Below, piece after piece: positions 1 through 6,148 of a stretch of DNA of 13,788 nucleotides. A program made the position numbers and the translations under genes. The notes beneath the pieces are model-generated. The model did not search any database. It was not told where the DNA came from and saw only the letters and a program-made list of their open reading frames with translations. Within the stretch, counting starts at the first letter, position 1; the number at the start of each line of letters is the position of its first letter. Source of the stretch: Chloroflexota bacterium (GTDB lineage: Bacteria > Chloroflexota > Limnocylindria > Limnocylindrales > CSP1-4); the NCBI GenBank assembly GCA_013698385.1, contig JACCVB010000086.1, positions 1-13,788 of the forward strand. Direction: 5' to 3'.

Positions 1-3
1 GTG

Positions 4-198
4 TTAGCGGTTCTGGGTCAGGAAGCGCATCACGTCGTCCAGGCGGAAGCGTCGATCGCCTCGCTTGCAGACGCGATAGAAGGGCAGCTCACCCCGGTCA
101 CCCAGGCGCTTCACCGTGTTCACGTGCAGGTGGAGCATCTCGGCGACTTCGGTCGCAGTGAGCATCGGTCCCAGTTCATTGACGGCCATCGATGCCAT
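4..198 (-). CDS. Small excisionase/MerR-type HTH DNA-binding protein
   Basis: A complete 64-residue protein. Residues about 13-60 form the HTH_17/excisionase fold: a TATEVAEML helix, then the turn and recognition helix around HVNTVKRLGDRGELP, and a basic beta-wing (GDRRFRLDDVMRFL). This fold binds DNA as a small transcription factor, recombination directionality factor or AlpA-like activator. The start could also be Met5 or Met12, since the domain begins near residue 12. It lies on the strand opposite the integrase and 3.9 kb from it, with chromosomal-looking genes between, so I do not assign it to the satellite. It may belong to another element left of the window. Nearest neighbour is the broken glycosyltransferase on the same strand, 159 bases upstream; the gap shows no clear gene. 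Fold is fairly certain; role is unknown. Confidence 0.75.
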   Translation of the reverse strand: MASMAVNELGPMLTATEVAEMLHLHVNTVKRLGDRGELPFYRVCKRGDRRFRLDDVMRFLTQNR

Positions 199-357
199 GG
201 GTCAGGGTGCCTCGTTCGACAGGGCGCTTCGTGCGGTCGGGAACCCCTGGGTCACAAGGAGTAGGGTCCGTCCGGCTGTGAGGCAGACTGTAGGGGTCAT
301 GCATGGCCGTCTCCAAGCCGTACTTTGGGATAGCCGCCAGTACCAGACCCTTCTTGA

Positions 358-1049
358 TCACCGCCCGCGGCGCACGGTCGCCCGGGCTCTCCGGGTGGCG
401 CGGATGAAGCCAATCAGATGGCGCCATGGCCGGATGTGCGACGTCTCTCCGAGATAGATCGTGCGGATGGGCACCCAGCGGATCGGTCGTCGAAGCGCGA
501 TGCAGCTGGCGATCATCTCGACCTCGAATTCGAAGCCCGACTCGACGCTCTCCAGCATCTCCCGCATCAGCGTCGGACCGATCAATCTAAAGCCGGACTG
601 ATTGTCCGGGATCCAGCGACCGACGGCCGCCGACAGGACCACGCCGCCCACGAAATTGGAGAGGCGCCGTGCAACGGGCATCTCCGCGAAGCGTCGCCGA
701 CGATGATCAATCCCGGTCGGTCGGCCGCTTGAGCCGCGTATGCCTCGAGGAATCGGGGGATCTCGCTCGGATCGTGCTGGCCGTCGGCGTCCAGCGTCAC
801 GACCGCCTCGAACCCGGAGTCCAGGGCGAACCGGAAGCCGGCCCGCAGCGCCGCGCCCTTGCCGGCGTTGGGTGCCTGACGCAGGACGGTGGCCCCGGCC
901 GCCTCGGCCTGAGCGGCGGTGTCGTCCGCGGAGCCGTCGTCGACGACGACCACCGGAAGGTGCTGCGCCGTCACCTCGACGACCACGGCGATCCTGGGTC
1001 CCTCGTCATGCGCCGGGATGAGTGCCACGATGTGGTAGGGACCAGCCAT
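358..1049 (-). pseudogene. GT2 glycosyltransferase (dolichyl-phosphate mannosyltransferase-like), one frameshift
   Basis: Two overlapping minus-strand frames together give one GT2 enzyme of about 230 residues, which would transfer a sugar from a nucleotide sugar, probably to a polyprenyl phosphate at the membrane. The first frame (1049 to about 693) has the nucleotide-binding start (ALIPAHDEG, VVVDDGSADDT) and the DxD motif (TLDADGQHDPSEI), then runs out of homology after IIVGD. The second frame (from about 692 to 358) resumes with RFAEMPVARRLSN and carries the DNQSGFRLI and FEFEVEM motifs. Adding one C after GAC at about 693 on the coding strand restores IIVGD-RFAEMP seamlessly. The break is thus a one-base loss in a C pair: either a sequencing/assembly error or a young pseudogene. 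No Shine-Dalgarno is seen before the ATG at 1049. It is divergent from the DUF5666-like gene. Confidence 0.8.
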
Positions 1050-1179
1050 AGGCGCATTGTCGTCGACCCGGTAGCGGCCATTCTCAGGACGCTCGAAGAA
1101 ACCGGCATCACCGTGAAGCCCAGATCCACTCCCAGCCGTCCTGGCGGGAGCCGACCAGTTCGCTCAGGAGTACCACGAG

Positions 1180-2307
1180 ATGACCGACCCACGAGACGAC
1201 CAGTCCACCGGCCCGCGAGCCGCTCCAGAGCCGATCGCCTTCGAACGCAAGATCTTGCGACCGGGAGCCCTGCGCGTCGGGCTCGTCGCCAGCGCGGCGC
1301 TTGCCCTCATCGTCGGAGCGGCGGCGACGTCCCTGGCGGCCTCTCCGCATCCGGCCGCATCCGCTGCGCCGGTCGAGGACGACCTTGGGTGGGGTGGCAT
1401 GGCCGGTATCCTTGGTGGCTTCGCCGGTCCCGGTGAACTCGGTGGTCCGGGCGACGGTGGTCCAGGGGATCTCGGGCGCCGCGGCCACGGTGGCCTCCAC
1501 GACATCACGATCGCTTCGATCGATGGTGCCAACGTCTCAATCAAGACGGACGACGGCTGGTCGCGGACCATCGCCATCACCTCCACCACGACCCTCAAGA
1601 AGGGCAGCCAGACCATCGCCCTGTCCGACCTCAAGGCCGGTGACCAGGTCCACGTCGCGCAGACCCGGAACGGTGACGGCGCGTACACCGTGACCGCCCT
1701 CGCCGTCGTCGTCCCGAGCATCGCGGGCACGGTCAGCGACCTCACGAGCAGCGGCTTCAAGATCACCGCGCGCAATGGATCGGTCTGGACGATCACGACG
1801 GACGACTCCACGGTCTACCGCTTCGGCACGGTCGCCGGCAGCGCGTCGGACCTCAAGGACGGCGGCCTGGCCCGCGTCCACGGCGGATCGGCCGGCGACA
1901 ACGCCCTGAACGCGACGACGGTGCAGGTAGCGGGAGACGGCGCGATCGGCACCGTGACCGCGAAATCATCGGACACGATCACGCTCAAGACCCAGGATGG
2001 TTCCAGCTTGACCGTCCATGTGGACGGCGACACGGTCTATCACGTCAAGGGCAAGGACGCGGCCACGCTCGCGGACATCACGGTGGACATGGTCGTTGGC
2101 GTGCAGGGACGGGACCGCGCCGATGGGTCCTTCGATGCGAGCACGGTGGCGTCCGGACCACACGGAGCAAAGGGCGGCCGTGGCCGGTTCGGCCGCCACG
2201 GCCCCCGCGGCTTCGGCGGTCCAGGCTGGCTGAACCCCAAGAACGACCACCCCACCGAAGACGGGACTCCGGATTCGTCGCCCTCGACCAGTTCCTTCTC
2301 CGGCTGA
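1180..2307 (+). CDS. Membrane-anchored or exported protein with three DUF5666-like repeats
   Basis: A 375-residue protein with an N-terminal cytoplasmic basic stretch (residues 1-32), one hydrophobic segment (about 33-54, signal anchor or signal peptide), a Gly-rich linker (70-106), three tandem beta-rich repeats (about 108-177, 180-248 and 253-323) and a Gly/Arg/Pro-rich tail. Each repeat follows the pattern G-x-V-x-x-h-x-x-x-x-h-T-h-x-T-x-D-G, then a Thr-rich strand and a D-L-x-x-G-x-x-V-x-V turn, as in the DUF5666 beta-barrel family. The function of that family is not known; exported OB-like modules are usual. The ATG at 1180 is supported by AGGAG at 1166-1170, nine bases upstream. It is divergent from the glycosyltransferase gene and ends 21 bases from the convergent MFS gene, with no clear terminator between. 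Confidence 0.8.
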   Translation: MTDPRDDQSTGPRAAPEPIAFERKILRPGALRVGLVASAALALIVGAAATSLAASPHPAASAAPVEDDLGWGGMAGILGGFAGPGELGGPGDGGPGDLGRRGHGGLHDITIASIDGANVSIKTDDGWSRTIAITSTTTLKKGSQTIALSDLKAGDQVHVAQTRNGDGAYTVTALAVVVPSIAGTVSDLTSSGFKITARNGSVWTITTDDSTVYRFGTVAGSASDLKDGGLARVHGGSAGDNALNATTVQVAGDGAIGTVTAKSSDTITLKTQDGSSLTVHVDGDTVYHVKGKDAATLADITVDMVVGVQGRDRADGSFDASTVASGPHGAKGGRGRFGRHGPRGFGGPGWLNPKNDHPTEDGTPDSSPSTSSFSG

Positions 2308-2328
2308 GCGCTCGCCCGGCCGAGGGAC

Positions 2329-3924
2329 CTACCGGAGTTCGGGCGGCGAAGTGTTTCGGGAGCGCTCCGTCGCCGTCTGTTCCACGATTCTGCGGGCCTG
2401 CTCATGTCCGGTCACGGCCTCAAGGAAGTCGGCTCGATCCAGAGCCAGGACGACGCACGGCTCGATCGCCGTGACCGTCGCCGTCCGCGGGATATCGCAC
2501 AGCAGCGAGATCTCGCCGAACCCGACACCCGTCCCCTGAAGGACGCGGAGTTCCTGGCCCAGCCGAGTCACGCGCATCCGGCCGGACTCGATGACGTAGT
2601 AGCGATCGCCCGGATCGCCTTCACGGATCACCCGCTCGCCCGTCGCCATCGTGGTCCAGCGCGTCCGCCGTGCGACGGTCTCGAGCTGGGGCGGCGGCAG
2701 CGGCGCGAACACCGGGGAGTGCCGGAGCAATCGCAGCTCCCGGATCGGAACATGCGCCGTGTCATCGATCCGGCGCAGGCCGATCCAGGCCATCCCCACT
2801 CCTGCCGGCAGGACCAGGCCCACCACGACCAGGGTCGCCGGATGCCGATGACGCTGACGAGGATCGGGACCATCAAGGCCCCGAGAGCCAAGCCCACGAG
2901 CCCGATCCCCTCGAGCCCACCGAGGACTCGAGCGAGGACGTCGTCCGGCGTCACCCGCTGGAGGATCGTCCGCCCGGTGACGTCGCACGCCGCATAACCG
3001 ATCCCGCCAAGGGCGATCAGCGCCGGCGCCATCCGGGCCGGAGCGGCCGTCCCGACCAGGATGATCGCCCCGCCCCAGGCCAGGGCACTGAGGGTCAGCG
3101 CCGGGGCGAGTCGGGGCCGGCCGACGAGCGTGAAGGTCGCCGTGCCGCCGACCACCGTTCCGAGGCCCAGGGCGGCGTTGAGGATGCCCGCGCCCGATTC
3201 ACCCGTACGAAACACCTCGAGCGCCAGGAGCACGAACAGGACATCCACTGCGCCGCTGGTGAGCATGCGCAGGCCCAACAGGCCGACCACCAGGCAGGTG
3301 TCTCCCGCGCTCCCCCAGCAGCCGCAGTCCCGCAGCGAGTCCGACATGTGCATGTGGAACGGCATCGGGCGCGCCGGGTGCTCCGGCCGAAGCACCCACA
3401 TCGACGCGCATTGCAGGCCTGGCCGATCGAGGCAGTCCGCGCACCAGGAGCGACGCGGCCACACAGGCCACGGATCCGGCGACGAAGACCGCCCCAGGCT
3501 CCGAGAACCCGAGGATGACGGCCGCCGCAAGCGGCCCCAGCAGGAGGCCGGCCACTTCCACCGTACCGGACAATCCGTTGGCAGCGGTCAGTTCTTCGGG
3601 GGTACGCGCAAGGCTCGGTAGCAGCGACCCCCGGGTGGGCCGGATGACGGTCAGCGCTGCTGCGGCCGCGGCCCCCGCGATATAGACGGCGATGGCCGGT
3701 GCTCCGAGCAACATGCGGGCCCCGGCGGCCCCGAAGACGAACGCCTGGACCAGGTAGCCCACCAGGAGCACTCGCTCGCGCGGGTACCGGTCGGCCAGCG
3801 ACGCTGCGAACGGTGCGAGGATCCCCGCGGGCAGGAGTTGCGCAAGAGCGATGACGCCGACGGCGGCGGGTCCACTCGTATCGTAGGCATCCAGCAGGAT
3901 CGCCACCCAGGTGCCGAACTCCAC
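2329..3924 (-). pseudogene. MFS transporter with C-terminal cyclic-nucleotide-binding domain, two frameshifts
   Basis: Three minus-strand frames assemble into one protein of about 530 residues. Frame 1 (3924 to about 3315) carries transmembrane helices 1-6 of a major-facilitator permease, with the loop-2 motif LADRYPRERVLLVGY. Frame 2 (about 3315-2842) carries helices 7-11 (VVGLLGLRMLTSGAVDVLF onward). Frame 3 (about 2841-2329) ends the last helix and holds a cNMP-binding domain with the phosphate-binding cassette GFGEISLLCDIPRTATV. Frame 1 to 2 needs one G fewer, at the CCCCC run 3312-3316 (plus strand); frame 2 to 3 needs one G more, at GG 2840-2841. The start is a GTG at 3924, 23 bases beyond the tRNA 3' end. 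It lacks the 10-20 residues that usually precede helix 1, so the N-terminus may be clipped. Likely a small-molecule exporter gated or regulated by cAMP-like ligands; substrate unknown. Confidence 0.8.
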
Positions 3925-3946
3925 CGCATGCGTCGCTCGCGGATCG

Positions 3947-4023
3947 TGGCGTCCCCGGCAGGATTCGAACCTGCGACCTTCCGCTTAGAAGGCGGTTGCT
4001 CTGGTCCACTGAGCTACGGGGAC
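3947..4023 (-). tRNA. tRNA-Arg (anticodon TCT), CCA encoded
   Basis: The minus strand folds into a full cloverleaf. The acceptor stem is GTCCCCG (4023-4017) with CGGGGAC (3957-3951); discriminator G is at 3950 and an encoded CCA at 3949-3947. The D-arm is GCTC/GAGC, the T-arm GCAGG-TTCGAAT-CCTGC, and the anticodon loop CTTCTAA (3991-3985) gives anticodon TCT (3989-3987), reading AGA. The anticodon stem CCGC/GCGG is capped by an A-A mismatch (positions 27-43). tRNA genes are common integration targets for tyrosine recombinases, and the integrase gene starts 107 bases from this tRNA's 5' end. I found no second copy of either tRNA half in the window. Confidence 0.95.
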
Positions 4024-4035
4024 TTGTTAGTGCCT

Positions 4036-4053
4036 CAGTTCACGCACGAACTG
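4036..4053. repeat. Palindrome CAGTTC-N6-GAACTG, operator or candidate recombination core
   Basis: CAGTTC (4036-4041) and GAACTG (4048-4053) are perfect inverted copies around a 6-base centre, ACGCAC. It lies between the tRNA 5' end and the integrase promoter. A 6-8 base centre flanked by inverted arms is the geometry of a tyrosine-recombinase crossover site, but it would equally suit a dimeric repressor. No second copy was found in the window. Confidence 0.4.
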
Positions 4054-4059
4054 TGGGGA

Positions 4060-4088
4060 TTGACCGGGCTAACGATCGAGTCTACAGT
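4060..4088 (+). promoter_or_regulatory. Sigma70-type promoter of the integrase gene
   Basis: The -35 box TTGACC (4060-4065) is followed by a 17-base spacer and the -10 box TACAGT (4083-4088). Transcription would begin near 4095, giving a leader of about 35 bases before the integrase ATG at 4130. The -10 box overlaps the right arm of the GCTAAC/GTTAGC inverted repeat, so a protein bound there would block the promoter. The match to consensus is good for such a GC-rich genome. Confidence 0.6.
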
Positions 4089-4129
4089 TAGCACGTCGCT
4101 GGACTGAGCAACTAACTAACGAGGCTCGC

Positions 4130-5041
4130 ATGACCACCCGGACCACCTCCGCGTACGCGCCTGACGCCCTCCACACTCTACGGGACTCATTCGAGCTGCA
4201 CCTCGGCGCCTCGCGGGCCGCCAAGACCAGCCGGATCTACCTCGCCGCGCTCGATGCCCTGATCGCCCACCTCACGGCCCAGGGCATGCCCACGGCCGCC
4301 CGGAGCGTCAGGCGCGAGCATGTCGAGTCGTACGTCGCGCGTCGTCGTGGCGAGGTCAAGCCGACCACGCTATCGCTGGAGTTCCGCGCCCTCCAACAGT
4401 TCTTCAAGTGGGCCCTGGAGGAAGAGGAGATCGAGCGGTCGCCGATGGAGCGGATGAAGGCCCCGCGCGTCCCGGACTCGCCCGTCCCGGTGATCTCCAT
4501 GATCGACTTCCGCAAGCTGCTCAAGACGGCCGAGGGACGCGACTACATCGATCGGCGCGACACAGCGATCCTGCTTGTCATGTTCGATACCGGCATGCGC
4601 CGAGGCGAGGTCACCGGGCTGGGGGTCGCCGACGTCGACCTCAAGGACCGCCTGGCCTACGTCACGGGCAAGGGCGGCCACGTCCGTGCGGTCCGGTTCG
4701 GCATGAAGACGGCCGTCGCCCTGGATCGCTACCTGCGACTTCGGCGCGGCCATCGCCTGGCATCGTCGGAGGCGTTCTGGCTCGGCCAGGATGGACCGCT
4801 GACCGGCTCGGCCTTCGCGCAGATCATCGCGAAGCGGTGCGCGGCGGCCGGCCTGCCCCGGTTGCATCCCCATCAGTTCAGGCACACCTTCGCGCACGAG
4901 TACCTCGCCGATGGTGGACAGGAAGGCGATCTGCAACGCCTGGCCGGCTGGCGGTCGCCACAGATGCTCAGACGGTACGGGGCGAGCCTGGCCGACGAAC
5001 GCGCCCGTGCCGCCTATCGCAGCCCGGCGGATCGATTGTGA
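4130..5041 (+). CDS. Tyrosine recombinase/integrase
   Basis: A complete 303-residue site-specific recombinase. Residues about 14-100 are the SAM-like core-binding domain (ending FRALQQFFKWALEEEEIE). Residues about 120-300 are the catalytic domain. Visible catalytic residues are Arg157 (DTGMRRGE), Lys181 (GKGGHVR), His248 and Arg251 (HQFRHTF), Trp274 in the His/Trp position (LAGWRSPQML) and the nucleophile Tyr283 (RRYG), so it should be active. It would catalyse integration and excision of the element. The start ATG is preceded by GAGG (4121-4124) five bases upstream and by the promoter at 4060-4088. It is the first gene beside the tRNA-Arg, facing away from it. No excisionase gene is evident inside the element. 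The closest general family is XerC/XerD-like phage integrases. Confidence 0.95.
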   Translation: MTTRTTSAYAPDALHTLRDSFELHLGASRAAKTSRIYLAALDALIAHLTAQGMPTAARSVRREHVESYVARRRGEVKPTTLSLEFRALQQFFKWALEEEEIERSPMERMKAPRVPDSPVPVISMIDFRKLLKTAEGRDYIDRRDTAILLVMFDTGMRRGEVTGLGVADVDLKDRLAYVTGKGGHVRAVRFGMKTAVALDRYLRLRRGHRLASSEAFWLGQDGPLTGSAFAQIIAKRCAAAGLPRLHPHQFRHTFAHEYLADGGQEGDLQRLAGWRSPQMLRRYGASLADERARAAYRSPADRL

Positions 5042-5047
5042 CCGTGG

Positions 5048-5161
5048 TCAGGTCGCGACCTGGGCCGTCGGGTTTGGTCCGTTGTGGCCAGGGCCGATGT
5101 AGTCGAACCCTCCCAGGCGCGTGGCGAATGCGCGCAGATCAACGAAACGCACCGGGAGCAT
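5048..5161 (-). CDS. Possible 37-residue small protein, antisense to the leader
   Basis: A short minus-strand frame from ATG 5161 to TGA 5048, convergent with the integrase. Its composition is protein-like, with a VRFVDLRAFATRLGGFDY segment followed by IGPGHNGPNP. It lies between two other doubtful frames. No convincing Shine-Dalgarno is present, and an in-frame stop lies about 50 bases above the ATG. I do not recognise a family. It could be the 3' remnant of a longer gene or chance. Confidence 0.25.
   Translation of the reverse strand: MLPVRFVDLRAFATRLGGFDYIGPGHNGPNPTAQVAT
5049..5062. repeat. 14-bp perfect palindrome after the integrase gene
   Basis: CAGGTCGCGACCTG is fully self-complementary and starts eight bases after the integrase stop codon. 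As RNA it would fold into a 5-bp stem with a CGCG loop, but no T-run follows, so it is a poor intrinsic terminator. It may be a protein-binding site. Confidence 0.35.
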
Positions 5162-5346
5162 GGCTGTTTCTCGGCTCCGGGTGGCACTGGGACAGCGGTA
5201 CCTGGCGAGTCACCCAGCGAGCTAAGGCCGATGCGGACTTCATGGCAGGTCGGCACGGTGACGCTCGGCGACACGAGCCGCGCCCCCATGACCCGGTGCC
5301 GGCAGGCCTTGGTGCTGTCGGGTGGCGACCCCACAACCTGCCCATC

Positions 5347-5547
5347 GTGGTCGTCTGTCCGTTCTGCGGCACGCCACAGCGACTGGAGACACATCCCCTG
5401 GGTCTCGATGCCGCATCCCACGCTCATACACACCGGACCATCCAGCGGGCACCTGTCGGGGGGTCAGCCGAACCCGTTCTCTGCTGCCATGAAGGCCGCG
5501 ACGCGGGCGCGGGGTGCACCGCGGCGCTGCGCGACCGGCTGGACTGA
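5347..5547 (+). CDS. Possible small zinc-ribbon protein
   Basis: A reading frame starting at GTG 5347 (or ATG 5242) contains VVCPFCGTPQRLETHPLG, then a His-rich stretch (SHAHTHRTIQ) and a second Cys cluster (VLCCHEGRDAGAGC). This is the pattern of the tiny zinc-ribbon proteins often encoded near phage replication genes. Neither start has a convincing Shine-Dalgarno, and the frame is open far upstream inside the integrase gene, as happens by chance at this GC content. If real, the 66-residue product would bind one zinc ion; role unknown. The same stretch has other open frames of similar length, so this is tentative. Confidence 0.35.
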   Translation: MVVCPFCGTPQRLETHPLGLDAASHAHTHRTIQRAPVGGSAEPVLCCHEGRDAGAGCTAALRDRLD

Positions 5548-5558
5548 CCCTATCGCGA

Positions 5559-5585
5559 CGTGCTAATCTCGCTGGGAATAGCACG
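5559..5585 (+). promoter_or_regulatory. Operator-like palindrome with extended -10, upstream of the replication operon
   Basis: CGTGCTA (5559-5565) and TAGCACG (5579-5585) are perfect inverted 7-mers 13 bases apart, the same spacing as the pair at the integrase promoter. TAATCT (5564-5569), preceded by TG at 5561-5562, makes an extended -10 box overlapping the left arm; no clear -35 box is seen. The right arm continues as TAGCACGCCGC (5579-5589), matching TAGCACGTCGC at 4089-4099 in the integrase control region with one mismatch. The shared half-site suggests one regulator acting on both promoters. Confidence 0.45.
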
Positions 5586-5655
5586 CCGCCCGAACGGCAC
5601 CTGACACCGGCCCGCTCTCGTTGGATCGCGGCCCCGGCCTGGTCGAGGTGCCGTT

Positions 5656-5958
5656 TTGTTATCTCCAGCACAGCGGAAGCTGCGAGCGCGGGCCGCCGCT
5701 CACGCGCTGCACGCCCAGGGCGGCACCAACACCAAGGCCGGCACCGCGGCCTTCCTGGAGCGCTTCGAGCGCCAGGTCGACCCTGACGGGCGCCTGACCC
5801 CGGAGGAGCGCACGCGTCGCGCGGCGCACGCCCGGCGGAGCTACATGACATCGCTCGCGCTGAAGGCCAGTCGGACGCGTACGAAGATGGCCGCCACCAG
5901 CTTAGAAGTGGTGACGGCCGACGTGGAGGGCACTCGCGATGCCGACCACGCTGCCTGA
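5656..5958 (+). CDS. Small basic helical protein of unknown function (satellite operon)
   Basis: A 100-residue basic, helical protein starting at TTG 5656. The start is supported by GAGGTG at 5645-5650, five bases upstream. The body (LSPAQRKLRARAAAHALHAQ, then AFLERFERQVDPDGRLTPEERTRRA and a YMTSLALKASR helix) resembles small proteins I recall beside actinophage-type primase genes; no function is known to me. High Arg content and charge suggest nucleic-acid binding, but there is no recognisable HTH. It is the first gene of the long operon, about 90 bases after the palindromic promoter. Its end overlaps the next gene by 20 bases. Confidence 0.7.
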   Translation: MLSPAQRKLRARAAAHALHAQGGTNTKAGTAAFLERFERQVDPDGRLTPEERTRRAAHARRSYMTSLALKASRTRTKMAATSLEVVTADVEGTRDADHAA

Positions 5959-6148
5959 ATCCTACCCCACCGCGCCGCACCGCCAGCGGCGGCTCCTGAC
6001 CGCTGAGCGTCAGTCCCACAGTCGCCGATACGCCCACGCCGAGTCCCAGCGCGACATGGCGCTCGCTCGGATGGCCGAAATCTACGATCGCATGCTAGAG
6101 ATCGACGACGAGCTCGCCGACTTGGGACGCGATGGGGGGCAGACGTGA
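5939..6148 (+). CDS. Small coiled-coil-like protein of unknown function
   Basis: A 69-residue protein, ATG at 5939 with a strong GGAGGG (5925-5930) eight bases upstream. The N-terminal half is Arg/His/Gln-rich. The C-terminal half (ESQRDMALARMAEIYDRMLEIDDELADLG) is a single amphipathic helix likely to form a coiled coil. It overlaps the preceding gene by 20 bases and the helicase start by 4 (GTGA), so translation is coupled. No family recognised. Position before the primase-helicase hints at an accessory replication or regulatory role, which is inference. Confidence 0.65.
   Translation: MPTTLPESYPTAPHRQRRLLTAERQSHSRRYAHAESQRDMALARMAEIYDRMLEIDDELADLGRDGGQT

Larger units (their letters stand above)
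4026..4120. repeat. GTTAG/CTAAC pentamer cluster beside the integrase
   Basis: The pentamer GTTAG or its complement occurs five times in 95 bases: 4026-4030 (+), 4069-4073 (-), 4087-4091 (+), 4112-4116 (-) and 4116-4120 (-, sharing one base). Two of these form the inverted pair GCTAAC (4068-4073) and GTTAGC (4087-4092), 13 bases apart, straddling the promoter spacer and -10 box. GTTAGTGC at 4026 and GTTAGCAC at 4087 are near-direct repeats. Such clusters beside an integrase are typical of repressor operators or integrase arm-binding sites. Which one is inference. Confidence 0.5.
5042..5655. other. Leader/control region between integrase and replication operon
   Basis: These 614 bases contain no confidently identified gene. 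They hold a perfect 14-bp palindrome just after the integrase stop (5049-5062), a short minus-strand reading frame (5048-5161), a possible zinc-ribbon frame (5347-5547), and a promoter/operator palindrome (5559-5585) about 70 bases before the next gene. In phage-inducible islands this position normally holds the divergent repressor and activator genes. No helix-turn-helix repressor was recognised here. Confidence 0.5.

Noticed and set aside
4..198. Assigning the HTH protein as the satellite's excisionase/AlpA activator
   Set aside because: It is 3.9 kb from the integrase, on the other strand, beyond a tRNA and several chromosomal-type genes. Membership cannot be supported.
693..3316. Programmed ribosomal frameshifting as the explanation for the split genes
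   Set aside because: The breaks lie at short G/C runs, go in both directions, and affect families not known to use frameshifting. Indel error or decay is simpler.
4408..5547. A long plus-strand frame starting inside the integrase gene and running to 5547
   Set aside because: The first 600 bases overlap the real integrase in another frame. Only the last part with CPFCG is worth keeping as a tentative small gene.
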